Shown: piece by piece, positions 8,355 to 17,106 of the stretch
Layout: the number at the start of each line of letters is the position of its first letter
How positions within the stretch are numbered: the stretch's first letter is position 1
Assembly: GCA_028289585.1 (NCBI GenBank)
Contig: JANQPI010000020.1
Coordinates: forward strand, 532,039 to 596,038
Direction: 5' to 3'
Source of the DNA: Candidatus Zixiibacteriota bacterium
Lineage (GTDB): Bacteria; Zixibacteria; MSB-5A5; GN15; FEB-12
DNA length: 64,000 nucleotides
Notes under the pieces: generated by a model
The model's database searches: none
Seen by the model: only the letters and a program-made list of their open reading frames with translations
What the model was told of the DNA's origin: nothing
Position numbers and translations under genes: made by a program

Positions 8355-9482
8355 CTACGCCCCCGCCGGTTCTTTGTCGGGAAGGCCGGCGGCGGCGCGG
8401 TCGACTTTCTCCCCCGTCGTCTCTTCAATCTTCTCCAGAAGACGCGTCACCAACTGATCCTCATCGAGGCGCTCAGTAATCTCACCCTTCTCGAAGAGAA
8501 TCCCCTTACCGTCGCCACCGGAGATACCCATGTCGGCAGCCGCCGCCTCGCCGGGACCGTTGACCGCACAGCCCATGACAGCAACTTTCAGCGGCGCTTT
8601 GATATGCCTGGTGGCCGCCTCTACCTTCTCGGCCATCGGAATCATGTCGATCTGACAACGACCACACGTCGGGCAGGCGATTACCTCAATGCCATCCTTC
8701 TTGAGATCACACGACATCAGAATCTGCTTGGCGATGCGGGGTTCGTGGACCGGATCGGCGGTCAGCGAGACACGGATCGTGTCGCCGATACCCATCAGGA
8801 GCAGCGCGCCGATACCGACGGCGGACTTGACCGAACCTTTTTCGAGCGTCCCCGCCTCGGTGATACCGAGGTGGAGCGGGTAGTCACACTGCTCGGCGAG
8901 CATCTGATACGCCCAGAAGGCGGTATTGACGTTGGTCGATTTGACCGAGATGCAGATATCCTGAAAATCCATCGAGTCGAGAACGGCGACCTCGCGAAGG
9001 GCGGCCTCGACAAAGCCGCGCGGGTCCTCGTGACCGTACTTGTCGAGGATATCCTGCGGGAGCGAGCCGGAGTTGACGCCGATGCGAATCGGCAGGCCCG
9101 CATCTTTGCACGCCTTGGTGACTTCGCGGACTTTCCACTCCGCACCGATATTGCCGGGGTTGATACGGATCTTGTCGAACCCGGCGGCGACCGCTTTGAG
9201 CGCGAGCTTGTACTGGAAATGAATATCGGCCACGAGCGGTTTGGCGATCTGGAGACGGATATTCCGGAGATTATCACCCGCCTCGTGGTTAAGGACCGAC
9301 AGACGAACCACGTCCGCGCCAGCGTCGAAGAGAGCGTTCGCCTGGGCGACGGTCGCGGCTGTATCGCGCGTATCGGTCGTTGTCATCGACTGGACCGCGA
9401 TCGGAAAGCCGCCACCGACCAGCACTTCGCCGACCTTGATGGAGCGTGATTTACGTCGTTTTACAGGGTACGTCAGTTCCAT
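8355..9482 (-). CDS. ispG: 4-hydroxy-3-methylbut-2-enyl diphosphate synthase
   Basis: 375 residues. Penultimate step of the MEP isoprenoid pathway: reduces MEcPP to HMBPP using a [4Fe-4S] cluster. The N-terminal TIM barrel opens with the SIKVGEVLVGGGFPIAVQSMT block; cluster ligands are visible in ACPTCGRCQ (about residue 270) and MGCAVNGPGEA (about residue 300). Isoprenoid units made here feed the menaquinone side chain added by MenA further along. The C-terminal EPAGA-stop is partly duplicated at 6961-6988. It is transcribed away from the 9561 gene, leaving a 78-bp divergent promoter region. Confidence 0.97.
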   Translation of the reverse strand: MELTYPVKRRKSRSIKVGEVLVGGGFPIAVQSMTTTDTRDTAATVAQANALFDAGADVVRLSVLNHEAGDNLRNIRLQIAKPLVADIHFQYKLALKAVAAGFDKIRINPGNIGAEWKVREVTKACKDAGLPIRIGVNSGSLPQDILDKYGHEDPRGFVEAALREVAVLDSMDFQDICISVKSTNVNTAFWAYQMLAEQCDYPLHLGITEAGTLEKGSVKSAVGIGALLLMGIGDTIRVSLTADPVHEPRIAKQILMSCDLKKDGIEVIACPTCGRCQIDMIPMAEKVEAATRHIKAPLKVAVMGCAVNGPGEAAAADMGISGGDGKGILFEKGEITERLDEDQLVTRLLEKIEETTGEKVDRAAAGLPDKEPAGA

Positions 9483-9560
9483 GGTTGACCTCGATTACCC
9501 GAGCTCGGTTATTGTCCGCGAATCTATGGGTATAACACCTTCGGGCAACGAAAAGTTGTC

Positions 9561-9971
9561 ATGATCCGCTGGCTCAAGCGTCTCGCCCCCTTTGCCGCAA
9601 TCGCGGCGCTTTGGTTCGGTATCGATGCCTGGAACACCTGGCGTATAGCCCGCGCCCAGGCTGAAATCGACCATTATGCCCTGCTCACCGCCCGCATCTG
9701 GGTGGGAACCGCCGAGTTCCGCCATGATCCCGAGCGCTATCTTGCCTGGCGCGATTCCCTGCTCCAAGCTGAGGGGACGACAGCGGCTGAGCTCGATTCG
9801 TTTGTCGCCCGCTACGAATCGGAGCCGGAGCGGCTGTTGCCCTATGCCCAGCGGGTTAAACACCTGGTCGATTCGATCGTTGCCAGTCTTCCGCAAGACG
9901 AGCCGTCCGATACGATTCAAGAAGGTGACGACGTTACTCCGGCAGGTGACACCGTCACTCTGGCAGAGTGA
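9561..9971 (+). CDS. Single-span membrane-anchored hypothetical protein
   Basis: 136 residues; not recognised. An N-terminal hydrophobic helix (FAAIAALWFGIDAW, residues 11-24) preceded by basic residues predicts a signal anchor, with about 100 residues probably periplasmic. The soluble part has RxxAQAEIDHYALLTARIW and a charged helical region, and ends in an acidic, threonine-rich tail. Monocistronic, divergent from ispG, and overlapping yraN by 17 bp tail-to-tail. No catalytic signature is seen. Confidence 0.65.
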   Translation: MIRWLKRLAPFAAIAALWFGIDAWNTWRIARAQAEIDHYALLTARIWVGTAEFRHDPERYLAWRDSLLQAEGTTAAELDSFVARYESEPERLLPYAQRVKHLVDSIVASLPQDEPSDTIQEGDDVTPAGDTVTLAE

Positions 9972-10311
9972 ACGCATTCTCAAAATGTTCGAGTTCGCCC
10001 CGGTGGAAGGTGATGACATCGAACCGCAGATCGCATCCGGCCAGGTCATACTCATTCACGTACGCCTGAGCCGCGGCTATCAAGCGCGCCTGTTTGCGCT
10101 GGTCGACTCGCGCGGCCGGGTGACCGAAAGACCCAGTTGTTGAAGCTTTCACCTCAACAAAGGTGACGATGTCACCGTGGCGAGCGATCAGGTCAATTTC
10201 GTAGCGACCGGCGCGCCACTGGCGATGTAGGATGGTGTAGCCGTTTCGCTCGAGATACCGCGCGGCGGCATCTTCGAAACGTTCTCCCCGCTCCCGCCTA
10301 TTCTCGCTCAA
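9955..10311 (-). CDS. yraN: YraN / UPF0102 family nuclease-like protein
   Basis: 118 residues, typical length. UPF0102 proteins have a PD-(D/E)XK-like fold related to Holliday-junction resolvases; their exact role is unsettled. Motifs: GERFEDAAARYLERNGYTIL (N-terminal helix), YEIDLIARHGDIVTFVEVKAS with the D, E and K of the putative active site, and the RVDQRKQARL helix typical of the family. Overlaps the end of rnhB by 14 bp, the common yraN-rnhB pairing in bacteria, so it is co-transcribed with it. Confidence 0.93.
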   Translation of the reverse strand: MSENRRERGERFEDAAARYLERNGYTILHRQWRAGRYEIDLIARHGDIVTFVEVKASTTGSFGHPAARVDQRKQARLIAAAQAYVNEYDLAGCDLRFDVITFHRGELEHFENAFTLPE

Positions 10312-10969
10312 AGAACACCTTTTGCTCGATCAGCTCGGCGACCGGACGGAATGACCGGCGATGGATCGGCGTCGGTCCGTGGGTACGTAACTCGCCGAGA
10401 TGGACAGGGGTCGGATACCCTTTGTGCTTACCGAATGAAAACGACGGATACTCGTCCTGATAGTCGGCCATCATGCGATCGCGTGTCACCTTGGCGAGGA
10501 TCGATGCCGCGGCGATGCACCGACAGGTAGCATCGCCACCAATGAGTGCGCGCTGATGAGTCGAGAGTTGGGGGATCGGGCGGTTACCGTCGACCAACAC
10601 GATCTCTGGTTGCTCGCCAAGCTTCTCGACTGCCCGGCGCATGGCAAGCAGTGAGGCCTGTAAGATGTTGATCTCGTCGATCGTCGTGTGGTCGACAACG
10701 CTGATCGCATGGCAGGTCGCCGAATCGCGAATGAGGTTGTAAAGTGACTCGCGCTTGCGAGCGGTCAGTTTCTTGGAGTCGTTCAAGCCTGGCGGTTCGA
10801 TAGTGTCGGGGAGGATAACCGCGGCAGCGACCACGGGTCCGGCGAGGGGGCCCCGGCCAACCTCGTCGACGCCGCAGATCATTGTGATCCCGGCCTCGAT
10901 GAGATCGGCCTCCAACGCGCCGAGCGTGGATACTGATTGCGTACCCGTTGCCCGCTCTTGTTTCTGCAT
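10298..10969 (-). CDS. rnhB: Ribonuclease HII
   Basis: About 223 residues from the chosen ATG (MQKQERATG); the frame stays open further upstream to 11065, but that extension is unlike RNase HII. The enzyme removes misincorporated ribonucleotides and RNA from RNA-DNA hybrids. Motifs: CGVDEVGRGPLAGPVVAAAV with the first catalytic D-E pair, LNDSKKLTARKR, VLVDGNRP with the next Asp, AAASILAKVTRD, and the C-terminal KGYPTPVHLGELRTHGPT. The start lies 71 bp from the divergent rsmD start, so the two genes share a promoter region. Confidence 0.95.
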   Translation of the reverse strand: MQKQERATGTQSVSTLGALEADLIEAGITMICGVDEVGRGPLAGPVVAAAVILPDTIEPPGLNDSKKLTARKRESLYNLIRDSATCHAISVVDHTTIDEINILQASLLAMRRAVEKLGEQPEIVLVDGNRPIPQLSTHQRALIGGDATCRCIAAASILAKVTRDRMMADYQDEYPSFSFGKHKGYPTPVHLGELRTHGPTPIHRRSFRPVAELIEQKVFFERE

Positions 10970-11040
10970 CTCGGATAGTAGCGGGTGGAGTCCGTGACAC
11001 GCTACTTTTGTTTCGCGGCCGTCAATCGTATGCTGATGGC

Positions 11041-11655
11041 ATGAAGCGACGGGTGACATCGTCACACAGAGCGACGAAAGAGAAAGAACCGTTCACCTTC
11101 CGTGTTATCGCGGGAGATTTGAAAGGTCGGGAGATCAGCGCACCGGATCTCGGGGTGACGCGTCCACCGCTAACCCGAATCCGCAAGTCGATCTTCGACT
11201 TTCTCAATCCGTATCTGCCGGACGCACGTTATCTCGATCTCTTCAGTGGGACCGGATCATATCTCTTCGAGGCAGTGTCGCGTCATGTGACGCAGGCGGT
11301 TGGGGTCGAGATGGAGATGGCGCTGGCGGAATCGATTAACCGTCAGGCAAATGTGTTCGGGGTTGCTGATCGACTGCTCTGTCGGTGTGGTGATGTGTTT
11401 GAGTTGCTGCCACGCTTGGCGGAGGAAGCGTCAACGCCGTTTGACATCGTGATGATCGCTCCCCCCCAGTATGGTGATTTCATTCCGCGGACGTTGGCCA
11501 CATTGGCGGTAGCCAATCTAACGCACCGTGACTCGTTAGTCTTGACTCAACACGATTCGAAGGAGGCCGAGTCGTTGGACTGGTCGGCGCTCACGGTTTC
11601 ATCGCGCCGCCACTACGGGAACACGACCTTTACGATCGGTTCCCTGAACGGGTAG
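11041..11655 (+). CDS. rsmD: RsmD-family 16S rRNA (guanine-N2) methyltransferase
   Basis: 204 residues from the ATG at 11041. RsmD methylates G966 of 16S rRNA using S-adenosylmethionine. Seen: FRVIAGDLKGREI near the N-terminus, TRPPLTRIRKSIFDFL, and the SAM-binding motif LDLFSGTGSYLFEAVSR. The usual catalytic (D/N)PP(F/Y) motif reads IAPPQYGDF, i.e. Ala replaces the Asp/Asn; similar APPQY variants occur in some lineages, so activity is likely but the exact target less certain. A longer frame from 10948 would run through the rnhB start and is not preferred. Confidence 0.88.
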   Translation: MKRRVTSSHRATKEKEPFTFRVIAGDLKGREISAPDLGVTRPPLTRIRKSIFDFLNPYLPDARYLDLFSGTGSYLFEAVSRHVTQAVGVEMEMALAESINRQANVFGVADRLLCRCGDVFELLPRLAEEASTPFDIVMIAPPQYGDFIPRTLATLAVANLTHRDSLVLTQHDSKEAESLDWSALTVSSRRHYGNTTFTIGSLNG

Positions 11656-11661
11656 CTGTCG

Positions 11662-12033
11662 CTACTTCTTCTCGGTCGTCTCGCGATCGGTCAGTTTCTC
11701 GCGAATACGTGCCGATTTACCCGAGAGTTCGCGCAGGTAGTAGAGTTTCGCCCGACGGACCACGCCGGAGCGGACACGTTCGATCTTCTCAATGTTCGGT
11801 GAGTGCAGCGGGAATGTCCGCTCGACGCCGATACCGGATGAGACCTTACGGACCGTGAACGTTTCGCCCATGCCCCCACCACGGCGTCCAATGACCGTGC
11901 CCTGAAAGACCTGAATACGCTGCTTGTCACCCTCGACAATTCTTACGTGTACACGAACGGTATCGCCGGGTTTGAACTCCGGGATGTTCTCCTTCGTGTA
12001 CTGCTTTTCAATTTGTGCGATCTTTGCGTCCAC
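11662..12033 (-). CDS. rplS: 50S ribosomal protein L19
   Basis: 123 residues, standard for bL19, which sits at the 30S-50S interface. Characteristic sequence: [22 protein letters not shown], then [20 protein letters not shown], and [20 protein letters not shown] followed by [18 protein letters not shown]. Last gene of the ffh-rpsP-rimM-trmD-rplS operon, 29 bp after trmD, an order widely conserved in bacteria. It faces rsmD tail-to-tail with only 6 bp between the stop codons. Confidence 0.98.
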   Translation of the reverse strand: MDAKIAQIEKQYTKENIPEFKPGDTVRVHVRIVEGDKQRIQVFQGTVIGRRGGGMGETFTVRKVSSGIGVERTFPLHSPNIEKIERVRSGVVRRAKLYYLRELSGKSARIREKLTDRETTEKK

Positions 12034-12062
12034 GGGACCTCAATCCTTTCCTGAACCTATCG

Positions 12063-12827
12063 TCAATTCGTCTTTTTCGTTTTCATAGCGCCGAGCCATC
12101 GCTCCTCTTCGGGAGTGAGGTCGGCGTCGGCCAGTAGATCGGGCCGATTGGCCAGCGACTTGGTCAACGCCGCGCGCCGCCGCCACTGGTTGATAAGCTG
12201 ATGATTCCCCGATGTGAGTTCATCGGGAACGTTGAGGCCATCGTATGTCGCTGGCTTCGTATAGACCGGTGCCCCAACGGTGGCATCCATGTGCGAGTCA
12301 TTCAGAGCTGATTCGAAATTGCCAAGCACCCCTGGAATCAGTCGGGCGACCGCATCGATCATCACCAACGCTGCTGGCTCACCACCGGTCAGAACGAAAT
12401 CACCGATCGAGACTTCGTCGATGGCATACAACTCCATCAAGCGTTCGTCGATGCCCAGGTAATGCCCACAGATGATTGTCAGTGAATGTGTGAGTGACCA
12501 TTCGATTGCGGTCGGCTGCGTAAACCGTTTACCGGCTGCCGACGTCAGCACGATGCGTTGCTTCGCAATTTCGTCGGGTGCTGCATCGTTTCGCCGTATG
12601 TGACCGAGTGCCTGCAAGCACCGATCAAGCGGTTCGACTTTCAGGACCATTCCGCCACCACCACCGAACGGCGTGTCATCGACCGTGCGATGCTTGTCGG
12701 TTGCATGATCCCGCAGATCAATCAGATTGACCGTGATATGTCCGGCCGTCTGACCCTTGCCAATCAGCGACTGATGGAGTGCCTGTTCAAAGTAGGCGGG
12801 GAAGAGCGTAATGATGTTAAACGTCAT
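12063..12827 (-). CDS. trmD: tRNA (guanine-N1-)-methyltransferase TrmD
   Basis: 254 residues. Methylates G37 of tRNAs that read CNN codons, preventing +1 frameshifts. SPOUT-knot features: MTFNIITLFPAYFEQAL start, DDTPFGGGGGMVLKVEPL, ICGHYLGIDERLME (the GxYEGxDER equivalent), and the SIGDFVLTGGEPAALVMIDAVARLIPGVLG core that binds SAM. In this protein the usual CGxYEG is CGHYLG. Overlaps rimM by 11 bp. Confidence 0.97.
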   Translation of the reverse strand: MTFNIITLFPAYFEQALHQSLIGKGQTAGHITVNLIDLRDHATDKHRTVDDTPFGGGGGMVLKVEPLDRCLQALGHIRRNDAAPDEIAKQRIVLTSAAGKRFTQPTAIEWSLTHSLTIICGHYLGIDERLMELYAIDEVSIGDFVLTGGEPAALVMIDAVARLIPGVLGNFESALNDSHMDATVGAPVYTKPATYDGLNVPDELTSGNHQLINQWRRRAALTKSLANRPDLLADADLTPEEERWLGAMKTKKTN

Positions 12828-13389
12828 CGCGTTTTCCCTCGACAGAATCTGGCTCGTCGAAGAGACCGGCCGGGTCGACGACGATTCGTCGTCTTGCCAC
12901 GTCGATTTCTTTTACGAACGTTCGGACAGCGGGAAAGAGTACCTCATTGCCGGCTTTGGTCGTGATGATATAGACATCGTTGGCCGGGTAGGCACGGATG
13001 TCATCGATCACTCCCAGTTCCTGACCGTCGGACTCGCGAATCACCACCGCACCGATCAAATCGAAGATGTAGTAACGATCGGCGGGGAGATCCAGGCGTT
13101 GCTCAGGTGGGATGCCAACACGGGCATTTGTCAGTTCGCGTGCCTGTTCGGGAGAATCGATTCCGACGAGTTTGATGACAGGACGATCACCGATGTAGTC
13201 GACCGCTTCGATCTCGAACTCGGTCCACCCTCTGGGTGTCCCGAGCCAGACCCGTTCAAGCAGCGAAAAGCGTTCGGGCCATTCGGTATCGGGAGTTACC
13301 CAGAGATCGCCGTGTAATCCCCGACTGCGGCCAATGCGGCCGATCTGGAGATACTCGGTCCTCGGAGTTGCGGTCATCGACGTCACCAT
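12817..13389 (-). CDS. rimM: 16S rRNA processing / 30S maturation factor RimM
   Basis: 190 residues. RimM binds S19 and assists 30S head assembly. The N-terminal domain begins LQIGRIGRSRGLHGDLWV (family IGxxxGxHGxxG) and the PRC-barrel half contains DRYYIFDLIGAVV...GQELGVIDDI and VLFPAVRTFVKEID followed by the RIVVDPAGLFD end. Sits between rpsP (18-bp gap) and trmD (11-bp overlap) in the conserved operon. Confidence 0.95.
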   Translation of the reverse strand: MVTSMTATPRTEYLQIGRIGRSRGLHGDLWVTPDTEWPERFSLLERVWLGTPRGWTEFEIEAVDYIGDRPVIKLVGIDSPEQARELTNARVGIPPEQRLDLPADRYYIFDLIGAVVIRESDGQELGVIDDIRAYPANDVYIITTKAGNEVLFPAVRTFVKEIDVARRRIVVDPAGLFDEPDSVEGKRDDV

Positions 13390-13407
13390 GAGAGATCTGA
13401 ACAGTAG

Positions 13408-13830
13408 TTATTCGGCGGTTTCTTCCGAAGCCGTTTCCTCAGCCGGTGTCTCGGTCGCCGCCTGCTTTTCTTCTTCCGCTTTCAGGACTGCCTTCTTGAT
13501 GCCGCGGGTGCGCTTTTTCCGTTCGTTGATCTCGGTCTTGAGTGCCATTTCCGAAACGTCTTTACCGGCTTTGGCCATTGTCCGCTTTTCGGTCAGGCCG
13601 ATCTGCGTGAAGAGGGCTTTGACGGTATCCGACGGTTGTGCACCACGATCGAGCCAGTAGTCGATCCGATCTTCCTGGACCGTTACCTTGGCCGGTTTGG
13701 TGATCGGGTTATACTGACCGAGCGTTTCGAGAAAGCGACCATCGCGCGGCGCCCGGGAATCGGCGGCGACGATGCGATAGAACGGCTGCTTCTTCTTGCC
13801 CATGCGGCGAAGACGAATTGAGACTGGCAA
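13408..13830 (-). CDS. rpsP: 30S ribosomal protein S16 with acidic C-terminal extension
   Basis: 140 residues. The first 85 or so are canonical bS16: [40 protein letters not shown], and [20 protein letters not shown]. The remaining ~55 residues form an extension that is first basic ([13 protein letters not shown]) and then Glu/Ala/Thr-rich, ending ETAE. Such tails occur in several phyla and are probably disordered. Followed by rimM; preceded by ffh with a 23-bp gap. Confidence 0.97.
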   Translation of the reverse strand: MPVSIRLRRMGKKKQPFYRIVAADSRAPRDGRFLETLGQYNPITKPAKVTVQEDRIDYWLDRGAQPSDTVKALFTQIGLTEKRTMAKAGKDVSEMALKTEINERKKRTRGIKKAVLKAEEEKQAATETPAEETASEETAE

Positions 13831-13853
13831 AGTACGACTCCTTTATGCTTCCC

Positions 13854-15176
13854 TCAGCCCATCCGACGGGCAACTGAGGCAAAGCGTTTTCTATTGTTAT
13901 TCATCTGACTAAACATCTTCTGCATTTGCTGGAATTGCTTCAGCAGGGCGTTGACGTCCTGCATCGTGTTCCCCGATCCGGCGGCAATGCGGCGCTTGCG
14001 GGAACCGTCGATGACTCGCGGATTCCGCCGCTCGTGCGGTGTCATCGACTTGATGATCGCCACGGTGCGTTCCATTTCGCGTTCATCGACCTCAACACCT
14101 TTTAGCGCCTTCCCGGCACCGGGGATCATGCCCAGGATTTTGTCGAGTGGTCCGAGCTTCTTTACCTGTTCCATTTGTTTGAGAAAATCTTCAAAATCAA
14201 ACTGGGCCTTGAGCAGCTTTTGCTGCATTGCCACCGCTTCGTCGGCATCGATCGTCTCTTGTGCCTTCTCAACGAGTGAGACGACATCGCCCATGCCGAG
14301 AATGCGCGAGGCCATGCGTGAGGGGTGAAACGGTTCGAGGTCGGGAAGCTTTTCGCCCACCGATGCAAGCTTGATCGGCACGCCGGTGACCTGACGAATC
14401 GACAGAGCCGCTCCACCGCGAGCGTCACCGTCGAGCTTCGTCACCGCGACACCTGAAATCGCAATGCGCGATGAAAACTGGCCGGCGACATTCACAGCGT
14501 CCTGACCGGTCATTGCATCGACGACCAGGAGCGTTTCATCGGGCGTGACCCGTTCAGCAATTGCCTCAAGTTCCGCCATGAGATCATCGTCGACGTGTAG
14601 CCGTCCGGCAGTATCGAAGATGACCAGATCGATGAAGTTCTTCTCGGCCCACTTAAATGCCTCAGCGCAAATCTCGGGTGGTTTGGCCCCTGCGATCGTG
14701 AACGACGGAACATCAATCTGTTTCGCCAGAACTTCGAGCTGCTTAATCGCTGCCGGACGGTAAATGTCAGCCGCAACGACAAGTGGTTTCTTCTTCTGTC
14801 GTTTCGCTTGCAGAGCGAGTTTGCCGACAAGCGTCGTTTTTCCCGCCCCTTGCAGACCACAGACCATGTAGACAGTTGGGTGTTTCTGAATGGGCGCGAG
14901 TTCAGCAGTTTCACCGCCGAGAAGAGCAATGAGTTCATCGTTGACGATTTTTACAATCTGCTGACCGGGATCAATCGACTGTAAGACCTCGGTGCCGACC
15001 GCTTTGGTCTGAACTGACTTGATGAAATCCCGCGCGACCTTGTAGTTCACATCCGCTTCCAGCAGCGCCGTGCGAACTTCGCGCAGACCATCTTTGATGT
15101 TCTTCTCGGTTAGCTTACCGCGACCGCAAAGAGCCTTGAAGGCGGAGTCAAGCTTGTCAGTCAGCTGTTGAAACAT
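13854..15176 (-). CDS. ffh: Signal recognition particle protein Ffh
   Basis: 440 residues. SRP54 GTPase that targets nascent membrane proteins to FtsY and SecYEG. N domain, then G domain with P-loop GLQGAGKTT (about residue 108), DTAGRLHVDDDLM (about 188) and TKLDGDARGG; the Met-rich M domain runs from about residue 300 with GMGDVVSLVEKAQ, FLKQMEQVKKLGPLDKILGMIPG and the GSRKRRIAAGSG signal/RNA-binding helix. First gene of the operon; the 228-bp region upstream should carry its promoter. No 4.5S RNA gene is visible nearby. Confidence 0.98.
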   Translation of the reverse strand: MFQQLTDKLDSAFKALCGRGKLTEKNIKDGLREVRTALLEADVNYKVARDFIKSVQTKAVGTEVLQSIDPGQQIVKIVNDELIALLGGETAELAPIQKHPTVYMVCGLQGAGKTTLVGKLALQAKRQKKKPLVVAADIYRPAAIKQLEVLAKQIDVPSFTIAGAKPPEICAEAFKWAEKNFIDLVIFDTAGRLHVDDDLMAELEAIAERVTPDETLLVVDAMTGQDAVNVAGQFSSRIAISGVAVTKLDGDARGGAALSIRQVTGVPIKLASVGEKLPDLEPFHPSRMASRILGMGDVVSLVEKAQETIDADEAVAMQQKLLKAQFDFEDFLKQMEQVKKLGPLDKILGMIPGAGKALKGVEVDEREMERTVAIIKSMTPHERRNPRVIDGSRKRRIAAGSGNTMQDVNALLKQFQQMQKMFSQMNNNRKRFASVARRMG

Positions 15177-15404
15177 CTCATTCCAGTCTAACGCCGACTC
15201 CCGTCGGCGAACTGCCAGTGTCTTCCGTGGATTATCGCTCCCGGACAGAATTCTCCCGCTCCGGCAGGGGCCCGGCGAGAACCGGCAAATATAGACAAAT
15301 CTCGTTGTCCCGCAACCGGATACTAGATTTCGGGCTCGTCTTTGGCGGACAACGACAAGGTTGCCTAAGCTACTGACAGACCAATAGATAGAGATTGTTG
15401 AGAA

Positions 15405-16268
15405 TTACGCGCCGGTCAGGTAGGTGGCCAGCCAGCGTCGGCGATGCCGATCGATCTCCTGATAGCTGCCATCCCTCAGAGCAATGTGCCCTCCCCCCTC
15501 GATTTCAACAAAGGTGTGTGGGTGTCCGGCCACGACTAGCTTGGCAACCAACTCCCGGCTCTGATCGATCGGTACAGTTCGGTCAGCGGTTCCGTGAAGC
15601 AACAGAATAGGTACCGATCGGGGGAGCAGATCGGTCCAATCGACAACCGAGCGTAGCGACAGCTCGCGATCCTGATGTGAGTTGGGGAGATGTCCGAAGC
15701 GTTGACGCAGAAATGCTGACAGGTCGGAACGCATCTCACGCAGGGCGCGCACGTTGGTTACGCCAGCGTGAATGATCGCACAGCGCCAGCGGTCGGTCGC
15801 TGCCAGGCATCGGTACGTGGTCATTCCGCCGCGTGATGCTCCCTCGATACCGATCCGGTCCATATCCACCGACGGAAGCTCAGCCGCGACCGGAAGAAGA
15901 TTAAGGGCGTCGTCGATATCGTTTTTGCCCCAGTCTTCAGAGCCTTCCGACCCGAGATTCCCTCGATAGTGAGTGGCCAGGACGACGTACCCCCACGCTG
16001 CGGTCGATGCCAAAATGAGAAACGCCGTCAGGTCGTTCAACGCACCGCGTTCACCGTATCCACCGCGATTCCAGATGAGTACCGGCCAGGGTCCCGGAGC
16101 GATCGGCTTAGCGAGATAGCCGGTCACGGCCAGTCCTGAGGAGCGATAGGTGATCCGCTCAACCGACGTATCGGTCATCACTGCGTCGCTGTACATACGA
16201 GCAACAGTGCTCCGCTCTACCGGTGTCAGGTGGACCGGTTCGCGGTGAAGAAGCGGAGAGTCACTCAT
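15405..16268 (-). CDS. Alpha/beta hydrolase (prolyl-oligopeptidase-like, S9/DLH type)
   Basis: 287 residues. The order of alpha/beta-hydrolase elements is clear: strands leading to WPVLIWNRGGYGERG (oxyanion region), nucleophile elbow IEGASRGGMTTYR (G-x-S-x-G), acid loop LLHGTADRTVPIDQS, and the histidine loop EGGGHIALRDGSYQEI. No signal peptide or membrane segment, so cytoplasmic. Substrate not predictable; closest in look to dipeptidyl-peptidase-like or dienelactone-hydrolase-like esterases. Divergent from menG with a 109-bp gap. Confidence 0.85.
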   Translation of the reverse strand: MSDSPLLHREPVHLTPVERSTVARMYSDAVMTDTSVERITYRSSGLAVTGYLAKPIAPGPWPVLIWNRGGYGERGALNDLTAFLILASTAAWGYVVLATHYRGNLGSEGSEDWGKNDIDDALNLLPVAAELPSVDMDRIGIEGASRGGMTTYRCLAATDRWRCAIIHAGVTNVRALREMRSDLSAFLRQRFGHLPNSHQDRELSLRSVVDWTDLLPRSVPILLLHGTADRTVPIDQSRELVAKLVVAGHPHTFVEIEGGGHIALRDGSYQEIDRHRRRWLATYLTGA

Positions 16269-16377
16269 CGCTATTTCGTTGCTGCCTCCGACTTCGGGGT
16301 CAATATTGCCCGGACGTTTTCGATGGGGAACCGGTGGCCGGGCCGGATCGTTCGACCGGTGAACGTAATAGATTGCT

Positions 16378-17106
16378 ATGGCACTGTCAGTTAACGAATC
16401 AAAAGCGGCTCCATCTCGTCGCGACGTGTGGCGGATGTTTGATCGTATCGCCTCCCGCTACGATCTTCTCAACCGTGTTCTATCCGGCCGCCAGGATGTC
16501 GTCTGGCGGCGACGGGTCGCTTCTCTCGTTGAGGTAACCGAGGCAGCAGCACTCGATCTCGCCACCGGTACGGCCGATCAGTTGATCGCCCTTGCTGATT
16601 CCGGACGGGTAACGTCGGGTGTCGGTATCGATCTCGCCAACCTGATGCTCGACCGTGGTCGGTCAAAACTCGCTGCGCGCGGACTGGATTCCGAGTTCCG
16701 GCTTGAACATGGTTCAGCGGAGGAGATACCGTTTGATGCTGCGACCTTTGATGTCGCTGCGATGTCATTCGGTATACGTAACGTTACCGATGTGCCGAAG
16801 ACTCTGACCGAGATCTACCGCGTTCTTCGTCCGGGAGGACAAGTACTGATTCTGGAGTTTTCTCTCCCGGCCAATCGACTTGTTCGGTCGTTGTACCTGT
16901 TCTATTTTCGCCACGTTCTCCCACGATTGGGAGCGGTTGTATCGGGTGATGCCAACGCGTATCGCTATCTCAACGAGACGGTCGAGACGTTCCCTTATGG
17001 AAACGCATTCTGTCAGCTGCTCCGAGAGGCTGGTTTCGCTCAGGTCACTGCCCATCCGTTGACATTTGGTATCGCATCGATCTACACGGGGCGGGTGTCG
17101 TCATGA
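16378..17106 (+). CDS. menG: Demethylmenaquinone methyltransferase
   Basis: 242 residues, UbiE/MenG family, last step of menaquinone synthesis: C-methylation of demethylmenaquinone with SAM. Diagnostic features: MFDRIASRYDLLNRVLSGRQD near the start, LDLATGTADQLIAL (SAM motif I), the FGIRNVTDVPKTLTEIYRVL block, and EFSLPANRLVRSLYLFYF near the C-terminus. First gene of the men cluster and translationally coupled to menF by a 4-bp overlap. Because no other quinone pathway is visible, menaquinone rather than ubiquinone is inferred. Confidence 0.95.
   Translation: MALSVNESKAAPSRRDVWRMFDRIASRYDLLNRVLSGRQDVVWRRRVASLVEVTEAAALDLATGTADQLIALADSGRVTSGVGIDLANLMLDRGRSKLAARGLDSEFRLEHGSAEEIPFDAATFDVAAMSFGIRNVTDVPKTLTEIYRVLRPGGQVLILEFSLPANRLVRSLYLFYFRHVLPRLGAVVSGDANAYRYLNETVETFPYGNAFCQLLREAGFAQVTAHPLTFGIASIYTGRVSS

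Noticed and set aside
8604-9449. A 281-codon plus-strand open frame opposite ispG
   Set aside because: Fully antisense to ispG, whose family assignment is certain; the translation is Asp/Arg/Gly-rich mirror sequence.
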